Positions 1-7,548 of a DNA stretch of 41,730 bases are shown piece by piece. A program made the position numbers and the translations under genes. The notes below the pieces were generated by a model. That model was not told where the DNA came from. It saw only the letters and a program-made list of their open reading frames with translations, and ran no database searches. The stretch spans positions 1 through 41,730 of the IMG/VR virus record IMGVR_UViG_3300011440_000035; one strand, 5' to 3'. Numbering within the stretch: position 1 is the first letter of the stretch; every line of letters starts with the position of its first letter. The DNA is from a virus.

Positions 1-2
1 CC

Positions 3-329
<327 letters not shown>

Positions 330-362
330 AAATATCCGCATTCGGACTAGCACAGGAGTCCC

Positions 363-638
363 ATGCTTCGCGCTAGGGTTGACTCGAAGCACCGTGAGAT
401 TGCGGACAGTCTGATCGCGTTCGGATGCAGTGTGCAATCACTCCACAAGGTCGGCAACGGATGCCCGGATCTGTTGGTCGGATACCGGGGGCGCGAATAC
501 CTCTTGGAGGTGAAGTCGAAGGGGTGCAAGGCGAAACCGAATCAACAGGAGTGGCATCGCACATGGAAGGGATCGTTTGTGCGAGTGGTCTACACCATGG
601 AAGAGGCGGCGCGTGCCGTAGGATTGGAAATCTCATGA
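363..638 (+). CDS. VRR-NUC-like (PD-(D/E)XK) nuclease
   Basis: A 91-aa protein with the compact VRR-NUC layout: GxGCPDLLVG with Asp36, then LLEVKS with Glu49 and Lys51, then a Gln-rich helix (NQQEWH, residues 60-65). These match the D...ExK catalytic core of small phage nucleases and Holliday-junction-resolvase-like enzymes of the VRR-NUC family. Length is typical for stand-alone phage members. AGGAG at about 351-355 gives a good ribosome site for ATG 363. It overlaps the next gene by ATGA. Role is probably branched-DNA processing during phage replication or recombination. Confidence 0.85.
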   Translation: MLRARVDSKHREIADSLIAFGCSVQSLHKVGNGCPDLLVGYRGREYLLEVKSKGCKAKPNQQEWHRTWKGSFVRVVYTMEEAARAVGLEIS

Positions 639-883
639 TAAAGCCGGGGCGCTCGTGGAAGTACGTCGAGGAAGATGGGCGTATCTTCCGTGGATGGTTC
701 ATCTTCGGAAAATCCAAGAACGGACTGGTCGTCGATCTTGCCGATAGCGAAGGCGACGTTGCACAGGACATCCCCATCTTGGCGGCAGATCGTCTACTCA
801 AGGCACGCAACAAGTTCCTCGCAGAGTGCGAGACCATTACAGAAGAGATCAGATCACCCTCACCTTGGACCGGAGCCTTATGA
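635..883 (+). CDS. Hypothetical protein, 82 aa
   Basis: I do not recognise this protein. The start is taken at ATG 635, which overlaps the nuclease stop as ATGA. A longer in-frame reading from 425 would lie entirely over the nuclease gene and is unlikely. The product is mixed charged/aromatic, with no signal peptide and no membrane segment; the C-terminal half looks helical (residues ~45-70). It ends inside ATGA of the next gene, so it is part of a tightly coupled operon. Confidence 0.65.
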   Translation: MIKPGRSWKYVEEDGRIFRGWFIFGKSKNGLVVDLADSEGDVAQDIPILAADRLLKARNKFLAECETITEEIRSPSPWTGAL

Positions 884-1383
884 AAACCCTGACTGTGATA
901 CTCGCCCTGCTATTTACATCGCCAAGTTACGCCCAGATTGACACCGCCGTAGCCGATGGATGGGTGCTGGCGCTTGGGCCATCCGGCGACGTGTGGCACC
1001 AAAATGACTGCTCCTATTCAGACTGGCGATACGTGGCCGATTTCCCCGGAGCTTACCTCATTGACAACTCCAATATCGGTGTTGTGATTTGCCCGTCGCA
1101 GATGCAAATGGGGTACTTTCGACTGGACCTGGAGCCATGGTTCGACTACCAGAAAACGATCAACATTCCTGCTGAAGTTGGCGTTGTCCTGGACATCGAC
1201 GTGTGCGCGAGGGTCCACGACTACGCGGCACTACTCACCACTGCCAACGGATCTTGGCTGGTAATCTTTTCGCCGGCAGAAAATAGCCCCTCATTCTGGT
1301 CAGGTCCTTGCCCTGGACTGCCAGACGGACCCGTTAACGTGATGGACGAAACTTGGGGTAAGATCAAAGAGAGGTACCGATAG
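880..1383 (+). CDS. Exported hypothetical protein, 167 aa
   Basis: The start is chosen at ATG 880, overlapping the previous stop (ATGA), because it places a textbook Sec signal at the N-terminus: MKTL, a hydrophobic core, then SPSYA before Gln19. An upstream in-frame start at 826 would put a charged peptide ahead of the signal. The mature part has four cysteines, consistent with disulphides in an oxidising compartment, and many aromatic residues. No family recognised. It is likely periplasmic or secreted in a Gram-negative host. Confidence 0.75.
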   Translation: MKTLTVILALLFTSPSYAQIDTAVADGWVLALGPSGDVWHQNDCSYSDWRYVADFPGAYLIDNSNIGVVICPSQMQMGYFRLDLEPWFDYQKTINIPAEVGVVLDIDVCARVHDYAALLTTANGSWLVIFSPAENSPSFWSGPCPGLPDGPVNVMDETWGKIKERYR

Positions 1384-2322
1384 ATGGGAATCCTAGGAAA
1401 CTCACTACCCGGCTGGTGGAGACCCTTTCTTACCACATCGCCGTGGAATACGAAGATCCAGGACGCACGCACTCACCCGCTCTCAAACACCATCATGGAG
1501 TACATGCGTTCCAAGCTCTCGCATTTGGCCCTTGGCCGCGAATACTGCGTGCCCATCTGGGTCATCGACTCCGAGCGAATGCCCAAGGTCAAAGTCAAGA
1601 GCGAGCGCGTCCATGACTTCTTCCGCGAGGGGGACTACACGCGCCCCTGCCCGGTCACATCCGCGATGTGGCAGGAACAGACGAGCGATGGCCATATCTC
1701 CATCATCGACCCATACCTCCAGTACGCATGGGAAATGTCCCGCTTCGTGCACGGCACGCCTCCGCAATGCACGACCTACAACGAATGGGCTTTGAATCTA
1801 ACTGGCTATGGAGATCCCAACCAAGGGGAACGGTGGACGGCAAGGGGTGGACGCGCTTCTGGCTTCCCGTGTATTGCGGGACTCCTTCGTCCTGAGGAGC
1901 TCGAGGCTGGAGTTGTTCGCCACGCTCTCACGTTCACCTTCCCCGACTGTCGCAAGGATGCGTCTGGGGCGAAGATCTTCATACACCCGCCGGCCTGCCG
2001 ATCCGATGGCAAGCTCGTCGGCGAGAAGTACCCCGTTCAGGGGATGCGCTTTCAGCTCCAAGGGGATGAGAATGACTTCGACAAGTGGGGGCTCTCCGAG
2101 GGGGCGCGGGTCATTGCGCGAGCACTCGCAGAGTATGGCATGTTCCTAGGCGATAACGGTGGGGCGTGGAAGGTGCAGCCCCAGCTACTTGCTAAGAACA
2201 AGGACGAGCACCGGGCCATCTGGGATCGTCGAGTCCCCAACATCTTCAATGCAATCGAGGAGATTCCGACCAGCGCGTTTCGCGTTGTCGATACCGGGCT
2301 TGCCACAGTGAGGAAGGGGTGA
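1384..2322 (+). CDS. Paralogue A of unnamed DGHI/EYGM family
   Basis: A 312-aa protein that starts directly after the previous stop (TAG then ATG). Landmarks: WRPF..TSPWNT near the N-terminus, MWQEQTSDGHISIID around residues 95-109, WEMSR, RGGRASGFP, LLRPEELE, RHALTFTF, PPACRSD, and AEYGMFLGDNGG near residue 250. The same landmarks recur in the same order in the gene at 2573-3745, so the two are paralogues. Similar signatures (SDGH, AGLIRPEE, QEYG) occur, from memory, in secreted actinobacterial proteins of unknown function. No signal peptide here. A carbohydrate-related or virion role is possible, but I cannot assign one. Confidence 0.8.
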   Translation: MGILGNSLPGWWRPFLTTSPWNTKIQDARTHPLSNTIMEYMRSKLSHLALGREYCVPIWVIDSERMPKVKVKSERVHDFFREGDYTRPCPVTSAMWQEQTSDGHISIIDPYLQYAWEMSRFVHGTPPQCTTYNEWALNLTGYGDPNQGERWTARGGRASGFPCIAGLLRPEELEAGVVRHALTFTFPDCRKDASGAKIFIHPPACRSDGKLVGEKYPVQGMRFQLQGDENDFDKWGLSEGARVIARALAEYGMFLGDNGGAWKVQPQLLAKNKDEHRAIWDRRVPNIFNAIEEIPTSAFRVVDTGLATVRKG

Positions 2323-2576
2323 TGCCAACTCCACGAATTACGCCTGCGAAAGAGTTGGCAGAAAGTCTTTGGAAACAAAGAGACAGTCTGGGTTGGGACA
2401 AATACGATCCAGACTATGAATACTTTCTTGGCAATGCTATCCCCGAAGTGCGCAAGGAAATCCTTGCGTTGCTGGAGTGTGAGTGCGACCGGTGCGAAGT
2501 GGAGGACCATTGTTGTGAAAGCTGCACTGTGCGTAGAAAACTCATCGCGACCATTCGAGAGGCAAACGAGCCATGA
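2322..2576 (+). CDS. Cys-rich small protein, ITPAKEL family
   Basis: An 84-aa protein starting at ATG 2322 (TGATG overlap with paralogue A, AGGAAGGGG just upstream). A GTG three bases earlier is an alternative. The N-terminus has RITPAKEL; the C-terminus has EILALLECECDRC followed by HCCESC and a final IATIREANE. The gene at 39476-39871 shares ITPAKEL, IIALLEWEMKKC and LQTIRDAD, including 20 of 21 identical bases over ITPAKEL, so they are paralogues. Cysteine spacing suggests metal binding. It is wedged between two large paralogues and overlaps the next by ATGA. Confidence 0.7.
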   Translation: MPTPRITPAKELAESLWKQRDSLGWDKYDPDYEYFLGNAIPEVRKEILALLECECDRCEVEDHCCESCTVRRKLIATIREANEP

Positions 2577-3745
2577 ACTGGGCGCGGGATTCGTTGATAG
2601 GTGCGCCTTTCGGCGGTCAAGATCCCTTGATCATCTTGGGCGGCAACGGAATCATCGGAAATGCCATGATCGGGACATGGCGGCCCTTCGCGAACAATTC
2701 CCCATGGAACACTCTTATCCCAGCAAGTCCAGCAATTCACCAGCACTCCTCGCAGATCATCATCAAGTGCAACACCGTTGCCAACAAGATTCAATTCTCT
2801 CGCGACTACAACTTCCCACTATGGGTGGTCGATTCCAGGGACCTCTCTCCGCACCGTTTCGCCATCATCGACCCAAACCGCGGCGGAAACTTTTTCGACT
2901 TTTGGGATAACCCCGGGTTCCCGAACGGAGACGACAAGACAGACGTTCAGATCCCGATCTTGGAAGAGATGTGGGCAGAGCCCACAACCGATGGACACAT
3001 CATCATTCTCGACCGCGCTCCCCATCCGCCTGGCCTCGCCGATCCAAACGGCCCCCCCTTGGAGCTGTTTACCCTTATGGGCTATGAGATGTCGCGATAC
3101 TCCTGGCATACCCCAGATGTGTGGGCGACGACGTTCAATGTCTGGAACGTCACCTCAACCGGACCAGGCTATTCCGATCTGGTCGGGTTTCGGTGGGAGA
3201 ATCGAGGCGGTCGAGGATCCGGGTATCCCGCACTTGCTGGTATGCTTCGCCCGGAAGAAGTGGAAGAAGACAGCATCCGTCACGCCTTGGTGTTTACATT
3301 TGAAGGGGTGAAGGTCCACGCAACCGAGGAGGCCGTTTTCTACTGGCCGCCGGCTTGCCGATCGGATGACCCGACAGACAACCCAGCCGACGATGGAGAC
3401 GAATGGCCAGTCTACGGAATGCTATTCCAACTAGATCCCTCGAAGACAATCTCTGACTTGGACGGAGTTGTCAGCGGAACGCCAACATCCTCCACAATCA
3501 AGGTGTTCCGGTGCCTTCAAGAATACGGAATGTATTTCGGTGACTTCGGAGGCGGAGGAATCAAAATACAACGCCAGAGATTGCATCCATCGCTCGCCTC
3601 TGGCAGTGCCGCCGACAAGGCTCTATGGGAGGGCCGGTGTCCTGGAATGATTGACCAAATCGCACAGATCCCGACAACATGGTTTAGGGTGATCAACACG
3701 ACGGTTTCTCCGTGGAATGCTTTTCTTACCCTAAAATCCGATTGA
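2573..3745 (+). CDS. Paralogue B of unnamed DGHI/EYGM family
   Basis: A 390-aa protein starting at ATG 2573 (ATGA overlap). It repeats the landmark series of the 1384-2322 product: TWRPFANNSPWNT, PLWVVDS, EMWAEPTTDGHIIILD, YEMSRYSWHT, RGGRGSGYPALAG, MLRPEEVE, RHALVFTFEG, PPACRSD, PVYGMLFQL and EYGMYFGDFGGGG. It is longer through a Gly/Ile-rich N-terminal extension (residues ~8-32) and internal loops after residues ~90 and ~260. The two copies have diverged well beyond a recent duplication. Function unknown; two copies separated by one small gene suggest they work together, perhaps as a hetero-oligomer. Confidence 0.8.
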   Translation: MNWARDSLIGAPFGGQDPLIILGGNGIIGNAMIGTWRPFANNSPWNTLIPASPAIHQHSSQIIIKCNTVANKIQFSRDYNFPLWVVDSRDLSPHRFAIIDPNRGGNFFDFWDNPGFPNGDDKTDVQIPILEEMWAEPTTDGHIIILDRAPHPPGLADPNGPPLELFTLMGYEMSRYSWHTPDVWATTFNVWNVTSTGPGYSDLVGFRWENRGGRGSGYPALAGMLRPEEVEEDSIRHALVFTFEGVKVHATEEAVFYWPPACRSDDPTDNPADDGDEWPVYGMLFQLDPSKTISDLDGVVSGTPTSSTIKVFRCLQEYGMYFGDFGGGGIKIQRQRLHPSLASGSAADKALWEGRCPGMIDQIAQIPTTWFRVINTTVSPWNAFLTLKSD

Positions 3746-3757
3746 GAGGGAAGAGCC

Positions 3758-3931
3758 TTGACCGTTCTTCAATTCGCATGTGGAGTTTTCCTGGGAAAGC
3801 TGGCCCATGATGCCTGGAGCAATGACGCTTATGCGAAAATCCTGGTGGTGTTTGTGGTAGCCTTTGTCGTGGGTATGTTGCTCCAGTGGGTTGGCGTGCA
3901 CCTAAAGTGGGTGGAACGGCGGGTCTTGTGA
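3758..3931 (+). CDS. Small membrane protein, 57 aa (TTG start)
   Basis: A short ORF with TTG start at 3758, preceded by GAGAGGGAAGAG. The translation has one clear membrane helix (KILVVFVVAFVVGMLLQW, residues ~28-45) followed by a basic tail (HLKWVERR). It starts 12 bases after the previous stop and overlaps the next gene's GTG start, as expected for a coupled operon gene. No homologue recognised. Confidence 0.6.
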   Translation: MTVLQFACGVFLGKLAHDAWSNDAYAKILVVFVVAFVVGMLLQWVGVHLKWVERRVL

Positions 3932-4299
3932 TTCTTCCTCTTCTCATTGGGATGATGGTGTGGTCCTTTCCGCCCCCTCGTGCGGAGAATGCCGCCGTAA
4001 TATGGCTCGCCCTCGTGGAGAATCATTTTCCCTCACATCCGCTGGTACGCGACGAGCTCCGATCCTGGCACCGATCGAAGTTCCAATCACTCTACAGTGC
4101 TCCGCCTGCCACTGCCGATAGCATCACGGTGTACCTGTTCTCCGATCAGCCTGGAGCAGATGGCTGGATCGTCCAAGATTCTACGATGGTGCCGCGCTAT
4201 ATCATGTTGCAGAAGAATCAAGTTGAGTACGTGTTTCCCACATTCTGGCCCGACTCGTCGATCTCCAATATTCGATTCATCACAAGGAGGATACCGTGA
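3928..4299 (+). CDS. Exported/anchored hypothetical, 123 aa
   Basis: The start is taken as GTG 3928 (GTGA overlap with the preceding membrane-protein gene). This gives an N-terminal hydrophobic segment (ILPLLIGMMVW) resembling a signal peptide or anchor, followed by PPPRAENAA. The rest is soluble, with many aromatic and polar residues, and is unrecognised. A longer in-frame reading from 3886 is possible but lies over the previous gene. It is followed at once by the PEP-CTERM gene. Confidence 0.6.
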   Translation: MILPLLIGMMVWSFPPPRAENAAVIWLALVENHFPSHPLVRDELRSWHRSKFQSLYSAPPATADSITVYLFSDQPGADGWIVQDSTMVPRYIMLQKNQVEYVFPTFWPDSSISNIRFITRRIP

Positions 4300-4535
4300 G
4301 ACTCGCAGTGTTAATTGCCAGCGCCACGCTTTTCTTTTCGGCAGCTTTTGCTGAGGAGTTGGGTACGGCGTACATAAAAGACGTACAGGACGGCGACGCG
4401 CAGAAGAAACGTGGATTCGTTTCTACCGACGTGCGCCCGCCCGATAAAGTGACCGTTCCTGAGCCTGGAACAATCGCGCTGGTCACTCTTGGCCTTGCTG
4501 GATTGGCTGCCCACAAACGAAGGAGAAAGTCGTGA
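4296..4535 (+). CDS. Mini PEP-CTERM sorting-signal protein
   Basis: A 79-aa protein from GTG 4296 with a very strong site (AAGGAGG about 7 bases upstream). It has both export signals and little else: a Sec signal (residues 1-19, ending AAFA) and a C-terminal VPEPGT (54-59), hydrophobic helix (60-72) and basic end (HKRRRK). This is the tripartite PEP-CTERM signal recognised by exosortase in EPS-forming Gram-negative bacteria. The mature stretch between is only about 34 residues, acidic then basic. It overlaps the neighbours by 4 bases on each side. Finding this in a phage operon is unusual. Confidence 0.85.
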   Translation: MRLAVLIASATLFFSAAFAEELGTAYIKDVQDGDAQKKRGFVSTDVRPPDKVTVPEPGTIALVTLGLAGLAAHKRRRKS

Positions 4536-4621
4536 AGCTATACATGGGAATGATCGCGGTCCTCGGATATACAGCCGTGTTCCTTGGCACCTGGCTGGAC
4601 TTCTGGTGGTGGTTGCGATAG
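4532..4621 (+). CDS. Putative 29-aa membrane peptide
   Basis: GTG 4532 overlaps the PEP-CTERM stop (GTGA) and has AAGGAGAAAG upstream. The product is one hydrophobic helix ending in a cluster of tryptophans (DFWWWLR). It is the last gene of the rightward operon before the convergent leftward tail gene. Very short, so coding is inferred from the site, coupling and composition. Confidence 0.45.
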   Translation: MKLYMGMIAVLGYTAVFLGTWLDFWWWLR

Positions 4622-4629
4622 CGCTACAT

Positions 4630-4660
4630 TGGGGACGAGCATTACCCGATACTCGTCCCA
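4630..4660. terminator. Inverted repeat at convergent gene ends
   Basis: TGGGGACGAG and CTCGTCCCA form a 9-bp stem with one bulged G and a 12-base loop. It lies where the rightward operon (stop 4621) and the leftward fibre gene (stop 4642-4644) meet. It has no clear T-run, so it may be a weak bidirectional terminator or an mRNA 3'-end stabiliser. Confidence 0.35.
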
Positions 4661-6873
4661 TTGTAGTAGACCCCACCGATTGAATTGGCCCAGGTGGTGG
4701 AGTCGTACCCTGATAGAATGCCGAGCGCTGTACGATCGGACGCATTGTTCACATTCCAAGTACAAGAGAGCGGACCCGTTCCGAACTTGACAGCGCTCGC
4801 CATCCAATTCTCTTTCGCCTTCTGAAACACAAGGCGCGCCCGCGCCTCAGATGGGTTCGATACCTCCATGCAAATCATTCCCCACGCCGTCGTGGAGTTC
4901 ACAGTCAAGTTGATAGCACTGGCCGTCTCGCCTGAGTTGCGTCGCATCCCCTCGGTGCGCGAGTCCGGGGTGGCGAAGTTGGCATTGAAGGTGGTAAACC
5001 ATCCTCCCGGGGCAGCGAGATCATCTGTGCCGCCAGATCCGTTACCGACAGCCAGAACTCCCATGTTGATCGCGAAGGCAACCGGCATGGTGACCCCCGG
5101 CGTGGTACCAGCCAATCCCGAATTAGTCGCCAGTTGCTGAACACCATTGACTGTGCGAATTAAGTTTGCTGCGGTCATGCCCGGGTAACCAGGAACGCGC
5201 CGGAAAGAAAGCGTGCAGCCAGTTGCGGTTACACCGCTTGGGCAAAACGTAACTGACCCCGAGACACTTGTGGCCGGCGCTTCGGCCCCAAAGAGGTAGA
5301 GCTTATCCGCACCTGCATTGTAGGAGACCGATGCAAGAAGCTCCATTCCGAGTCCCCAGGTATCAGTCATCGTTCCAACGTCCGTGCAGCCGGTTGCATT
5401 TACCCACACAAAAACCAAGTCATTGGCAGTCGGGGTAATTGCGGAGGAGGTGTACCCACCAGCCGGATTGTTTGTCGAGCTGTTGGAAACTTGAGAGGAA
5501 CCGTCCGTTGTGTTCGCGGCGAAGTGACCGGACTCGAGCGTGATCCCGTCCGTATCTTGCGGAACCTGAGCCTCAGTAAGGGCACCCACGTTGCAAAGAA
5601 GTGCTTTAGAAGCGCCTACCGACGCCTTGAAAGTGGTCTTGAACGCCGCTACCATCGCGATCCAATCTGCCTGGACGAGTGCTAGATCCCCCTCTACCCA
5701 TTCATCTGCAGTTCGATAGTCCACTAAATACGAGTTCGGTAGAGTGGGTTGCTGTTCATCGGCGAACAGGCCGTCAAAGAACGTCAAGTCCGTATTGTTC
5801 AAAATGTAGGTGGCAATCGTCGAACCAAGGAGCGCTGAAGGTCGAACATGATAGATCGTCCCCGCGGTATGCTCTAGGCGCGCTGCACCAATGTGCCAGT
5901 AAGCGCCCTCCGCTCCGAACACTGCCGCCACTGCTGTACGCAGGCCGGAAAAATATGCCGAGCCCGATGCTAGAATGACCGAGGAAGTTCCGTAGAATAG
6001 AACTGACGCCGCCGCGTTGGGTGCTGGAGATGTGTTGTTGAAATTGGTTTGGTTTATCGACGGATTGCAGATATAAACGTCCCGCTCTGCCCATCCAGGG
6101 GGTGGCGTGTTCGGGAAGATGTGCGTGGACTGCACTAAAGTTAACGACGTGCCCTGCTCCGCAAAAGTGGCATCGATGGTATGCGCTGCCGTTACGTTGG
6201 TAAAGTCGTAGAAGATCGGAACCCCAACTGAAGCGGCGTCCACCTCCACGTCAAAGATGTCACAGAGAGCGCTGGCCGCAATCGTATAGCTTTGGCTCGC
6301 GCCGTGGTTCACCGCAGTTGTTCCAAGCGGTACAATCGTTCCGTTCGATCCTTGAGTGGACACGATATTGTATGTGTCGATGGCAAACGATGAGGCAATA
6401 GTGTGATTGGCCAGAACATTCGTGAAGTTGTAACTCGTAACAGCGCCTACCGAAACACCGTCTACCAGCACGTCCAAGATGTGGTAGTTCGCGTTGTCGG
6501 TGATGGTGTACAACTGCGAGCCGCCAGCATTGACCACGGTTGCGCCAAGTGGCGAGATCGTTCCGTTCGGCCCAGTCGATGCAGTGATGGTGTAAGTGTC
6601 AATGGCAAACGTGGCCGAAATCGTATGATTGGCCTGCACGTTCGTAAAGTTGTACGTTCCAACAGCGCCGACTGACACACCATCGACTAGAACATCGAGG
6701 ATGTGATAGTTCACGTTGTCAGTGATGGTGTACAACTGCGAGCCACCGGCCGCAATGACTGTGACGCCAAGCGGGGATACCGTCCCGTTGGCGCCGGATG
6801 TTGCTGTGATGGTAAAAGTTGAGGAAATTTGATTGCCTCGTCCGTGGCCCACGCCAAGTTTCCTGCCACTCAT
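4642..6873 (-). CDS. Tail-fibre-like protein with InlB-type repeats
   Basis: About 743 aa. Residues ~20-240 hold three ~74-aa repeats of the divergent InlB B-repeat/Flg_new_2 type (NGTxxPLG, GGSQxYTI, DVLVDGVSVG, YxFTNVxANHTI). Residues ~300-460 resemble a glycoside-hydrolase-like barrel segment (FFDGLFADEQQ, DGITLESGHF). From ~465 onward comes a beta-sandwich domain like the one at 9809-10510, with a similar ending (WGMICMEV versus WGVIVLEA). The repeats probably project a receptor- or glycan-binding tip. The start is ATG 6873; a GTG 3 bases earlier is possible. A candidate terminator sits just upstream. Confidence 0.75.
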   Translation of the reverse strand: MSGRKLGVGHGRGNQISSTFTITATSGANGTVSPLGVTVIAAGGSQLYTITDNVNYHILDVLVDGVSVGAVGTYNFTNVQANHTISATFAIDTYTITASTGPNGTISPLGATVVNAGGSQLYTITDNANYHILDVLVDGVSVGAVTSYNFTNVLANHTIASSFAIDTYNIVSTQGSNGTIVPLGTTAVNHGASQSYTIAASALCDIFDVEVDAASVGVPIFYDFTNVTAAHTIDATFAEQGTSLTLVQSTHIFPNTPPPGWAERDVYICNPSINQTNFNNTSPAPNAAASVLFYGTSSVILASGSAYFSGLRTAVAAVFGAEGAYWHIGAARLEHTAGTIYHVRPSALLGSTIATYILNNTDLTFFDGLFADEQQPTLPNSYLVDYRTADEWVEGDLALVQADWIAMVAAFKTTFKASVGASKALLCNVGALTEAQVPQDTDGITLESGHFAANTTDGSSQVSNSSTNNPAGGYTSSAITPTANDLVFVWVNATGCTDVGTMTDTWGLGMELLASVSYNAGADKLYLFGAEAPATSVSGSVTFCPSGVTATGCTLSFRRVPGYPGMTAANLIRTVNGVQQLATNSGLAGTTPGVTMPVAFAINMGVLAVGNGSGGTDDLAAPGGWFTTFNANFATPDSRTEGMRRNSGETASAINLTVNSTTAWGMICMEVSNPSEARARLVFQKAKENWMASAVKFGTGPLSCTWNVNNASDRTALGILSGYDSTTWANSIGGVYYNGTSIG

Positions 6874-6888
6874 CACACACCTCGAGGG

Positions 6889-6914
6889 AAAGGGGGAGGG
6901 TTCTACCTCCCCTT
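6889..6914 (-). terminator. Hairpin terminator upstream of fibre gene
   Basis: Read leftward, AAGGGGAGG and CCTCCCCCTT form a stem with a 6-base loop, followed by a short T-stretch. It follows the stop of the 6922-7233 gene and precedes the start of the fibre gene, so it may reduce read-through between them. Confidence 0.5.
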
Positions 6915-6921
6915 CGGTTAC

Positions 6922-7233
6922 TCAGCCTGCAAGTACTGTTGAGGGTTCCCCATATGGAGCAGAGACCCCCCTGCACAGAGCCGCCCTTCGATCGGAATGC
7001 CAATTCTCGATCGTGGCGCCCTTGTCGTTCATGATGAAAACCTGGACCAAATCTTTTGGGCCGACAAGAAATGGACCACCAGGGGATCGACCATTCTCCG
7101 CGATTGATTCGAACATGACGGTTCGATCACCTTCTTTGACTTCGCCATTGTTCAGCCAAACCGGAGAAACGCGCACCCTTGAACAATCAACGATCGTTTC
7201 CCCATCGTTCTCCCAAATAATTTTCAGAAACAT
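6922..7233 (-). CDS. Hypothetical protein, 103 aa
   Basis: The start is placed at ATG 7233 because GAGAGGAAGAG lies just upstream. A longer reading to 7308 would run through a strong hairpin. The N-terminal half looks like a small beta-rich fold (FLKIIWENDGETIVDC, VKEGDRTVMF); the C-terminal part is basic, with two cysteines overall. No family recognised. It lies between two hairpins, so it may be expressed as its own unit within the late operon. Confidence 0.6.
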   Translation of the reverse strand: MFLKIIWENDGETIVDCSRVRVSPVWLNNGEVKEGDRTVMFESIAENGRSPGGPFLVGPKDLVQVFIMNDKGATIENWHSDRRAALCRGVSAPYGEPSTVLAG

Positions 7234-7270
7234 CTCTCTTCCTCTCTTTCTACTTGCGCACCGGATAGAA

Positions 7271-7305
7271 CTTGGGTCCGGGTAGTGCGCATCCCCGGAC
7301 CCAAG
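7271..7305 (-). terminator. Strong 12-bp stem-loop
   Basis: CTTGGGTCCGGG and CCCGGACCCAAG are perfect inverted repeats around an 11-base loop, four bases past the stop of the 7309-7548 gene, with TTCT following in the leftward direction. It is a likely intrinsic terminator or mRNA-end structure between small late genes. Confidence 0.6.
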
Positions 7306-7308
7306 CAT

Positions 7309-7548
7309 TCAATCCTCAGCTGGTAGAGTAACAGCACCAAGCTTCGCTGCCGCCGATCGGCAGATTGCACCCCATATTCCAGGGAATGCCTTTAGCGCCT
7401 GGTCTGTTCCAAACTCCTTCACCCCTTCGTACTTCAACTGCGCGTCGGCCATGTCCCGAAGAATGGTCGCCGCCAAGTCCGAACCATTACAAAGATCGCG
7501 CGTCACACCCAAGAGCACGGCGGAAACGGTGATTTCGTACTTCGCCAT
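7309..7548 (-). CDS. Hypothetical protein, 79 aa
   Basis: The ATG directly follows the TAG of the upstream exported protein, with GGAG nearby. The product looks mainly helical, with two cysteines and a hydrophobic N-terminal third, and no signal peptide. No family recognised. It sits in the lysis-proximal part of the late operon and ends before a strong hairpin. Confidence 0.6.
   Translation of the reverse strand: MAKYEITVSAVLLGVTRDLCNGSDLAATILRDMADAQLKYEGVKEFGTDQALKAFPGIWGAICRSAAAKLGAVTLPAED

Noticed and set aside
425-634. N-terminal extension of the 635 gene
   Set aside because: It lies over the nuclease gene; ATG 635 has ATGA coupling.
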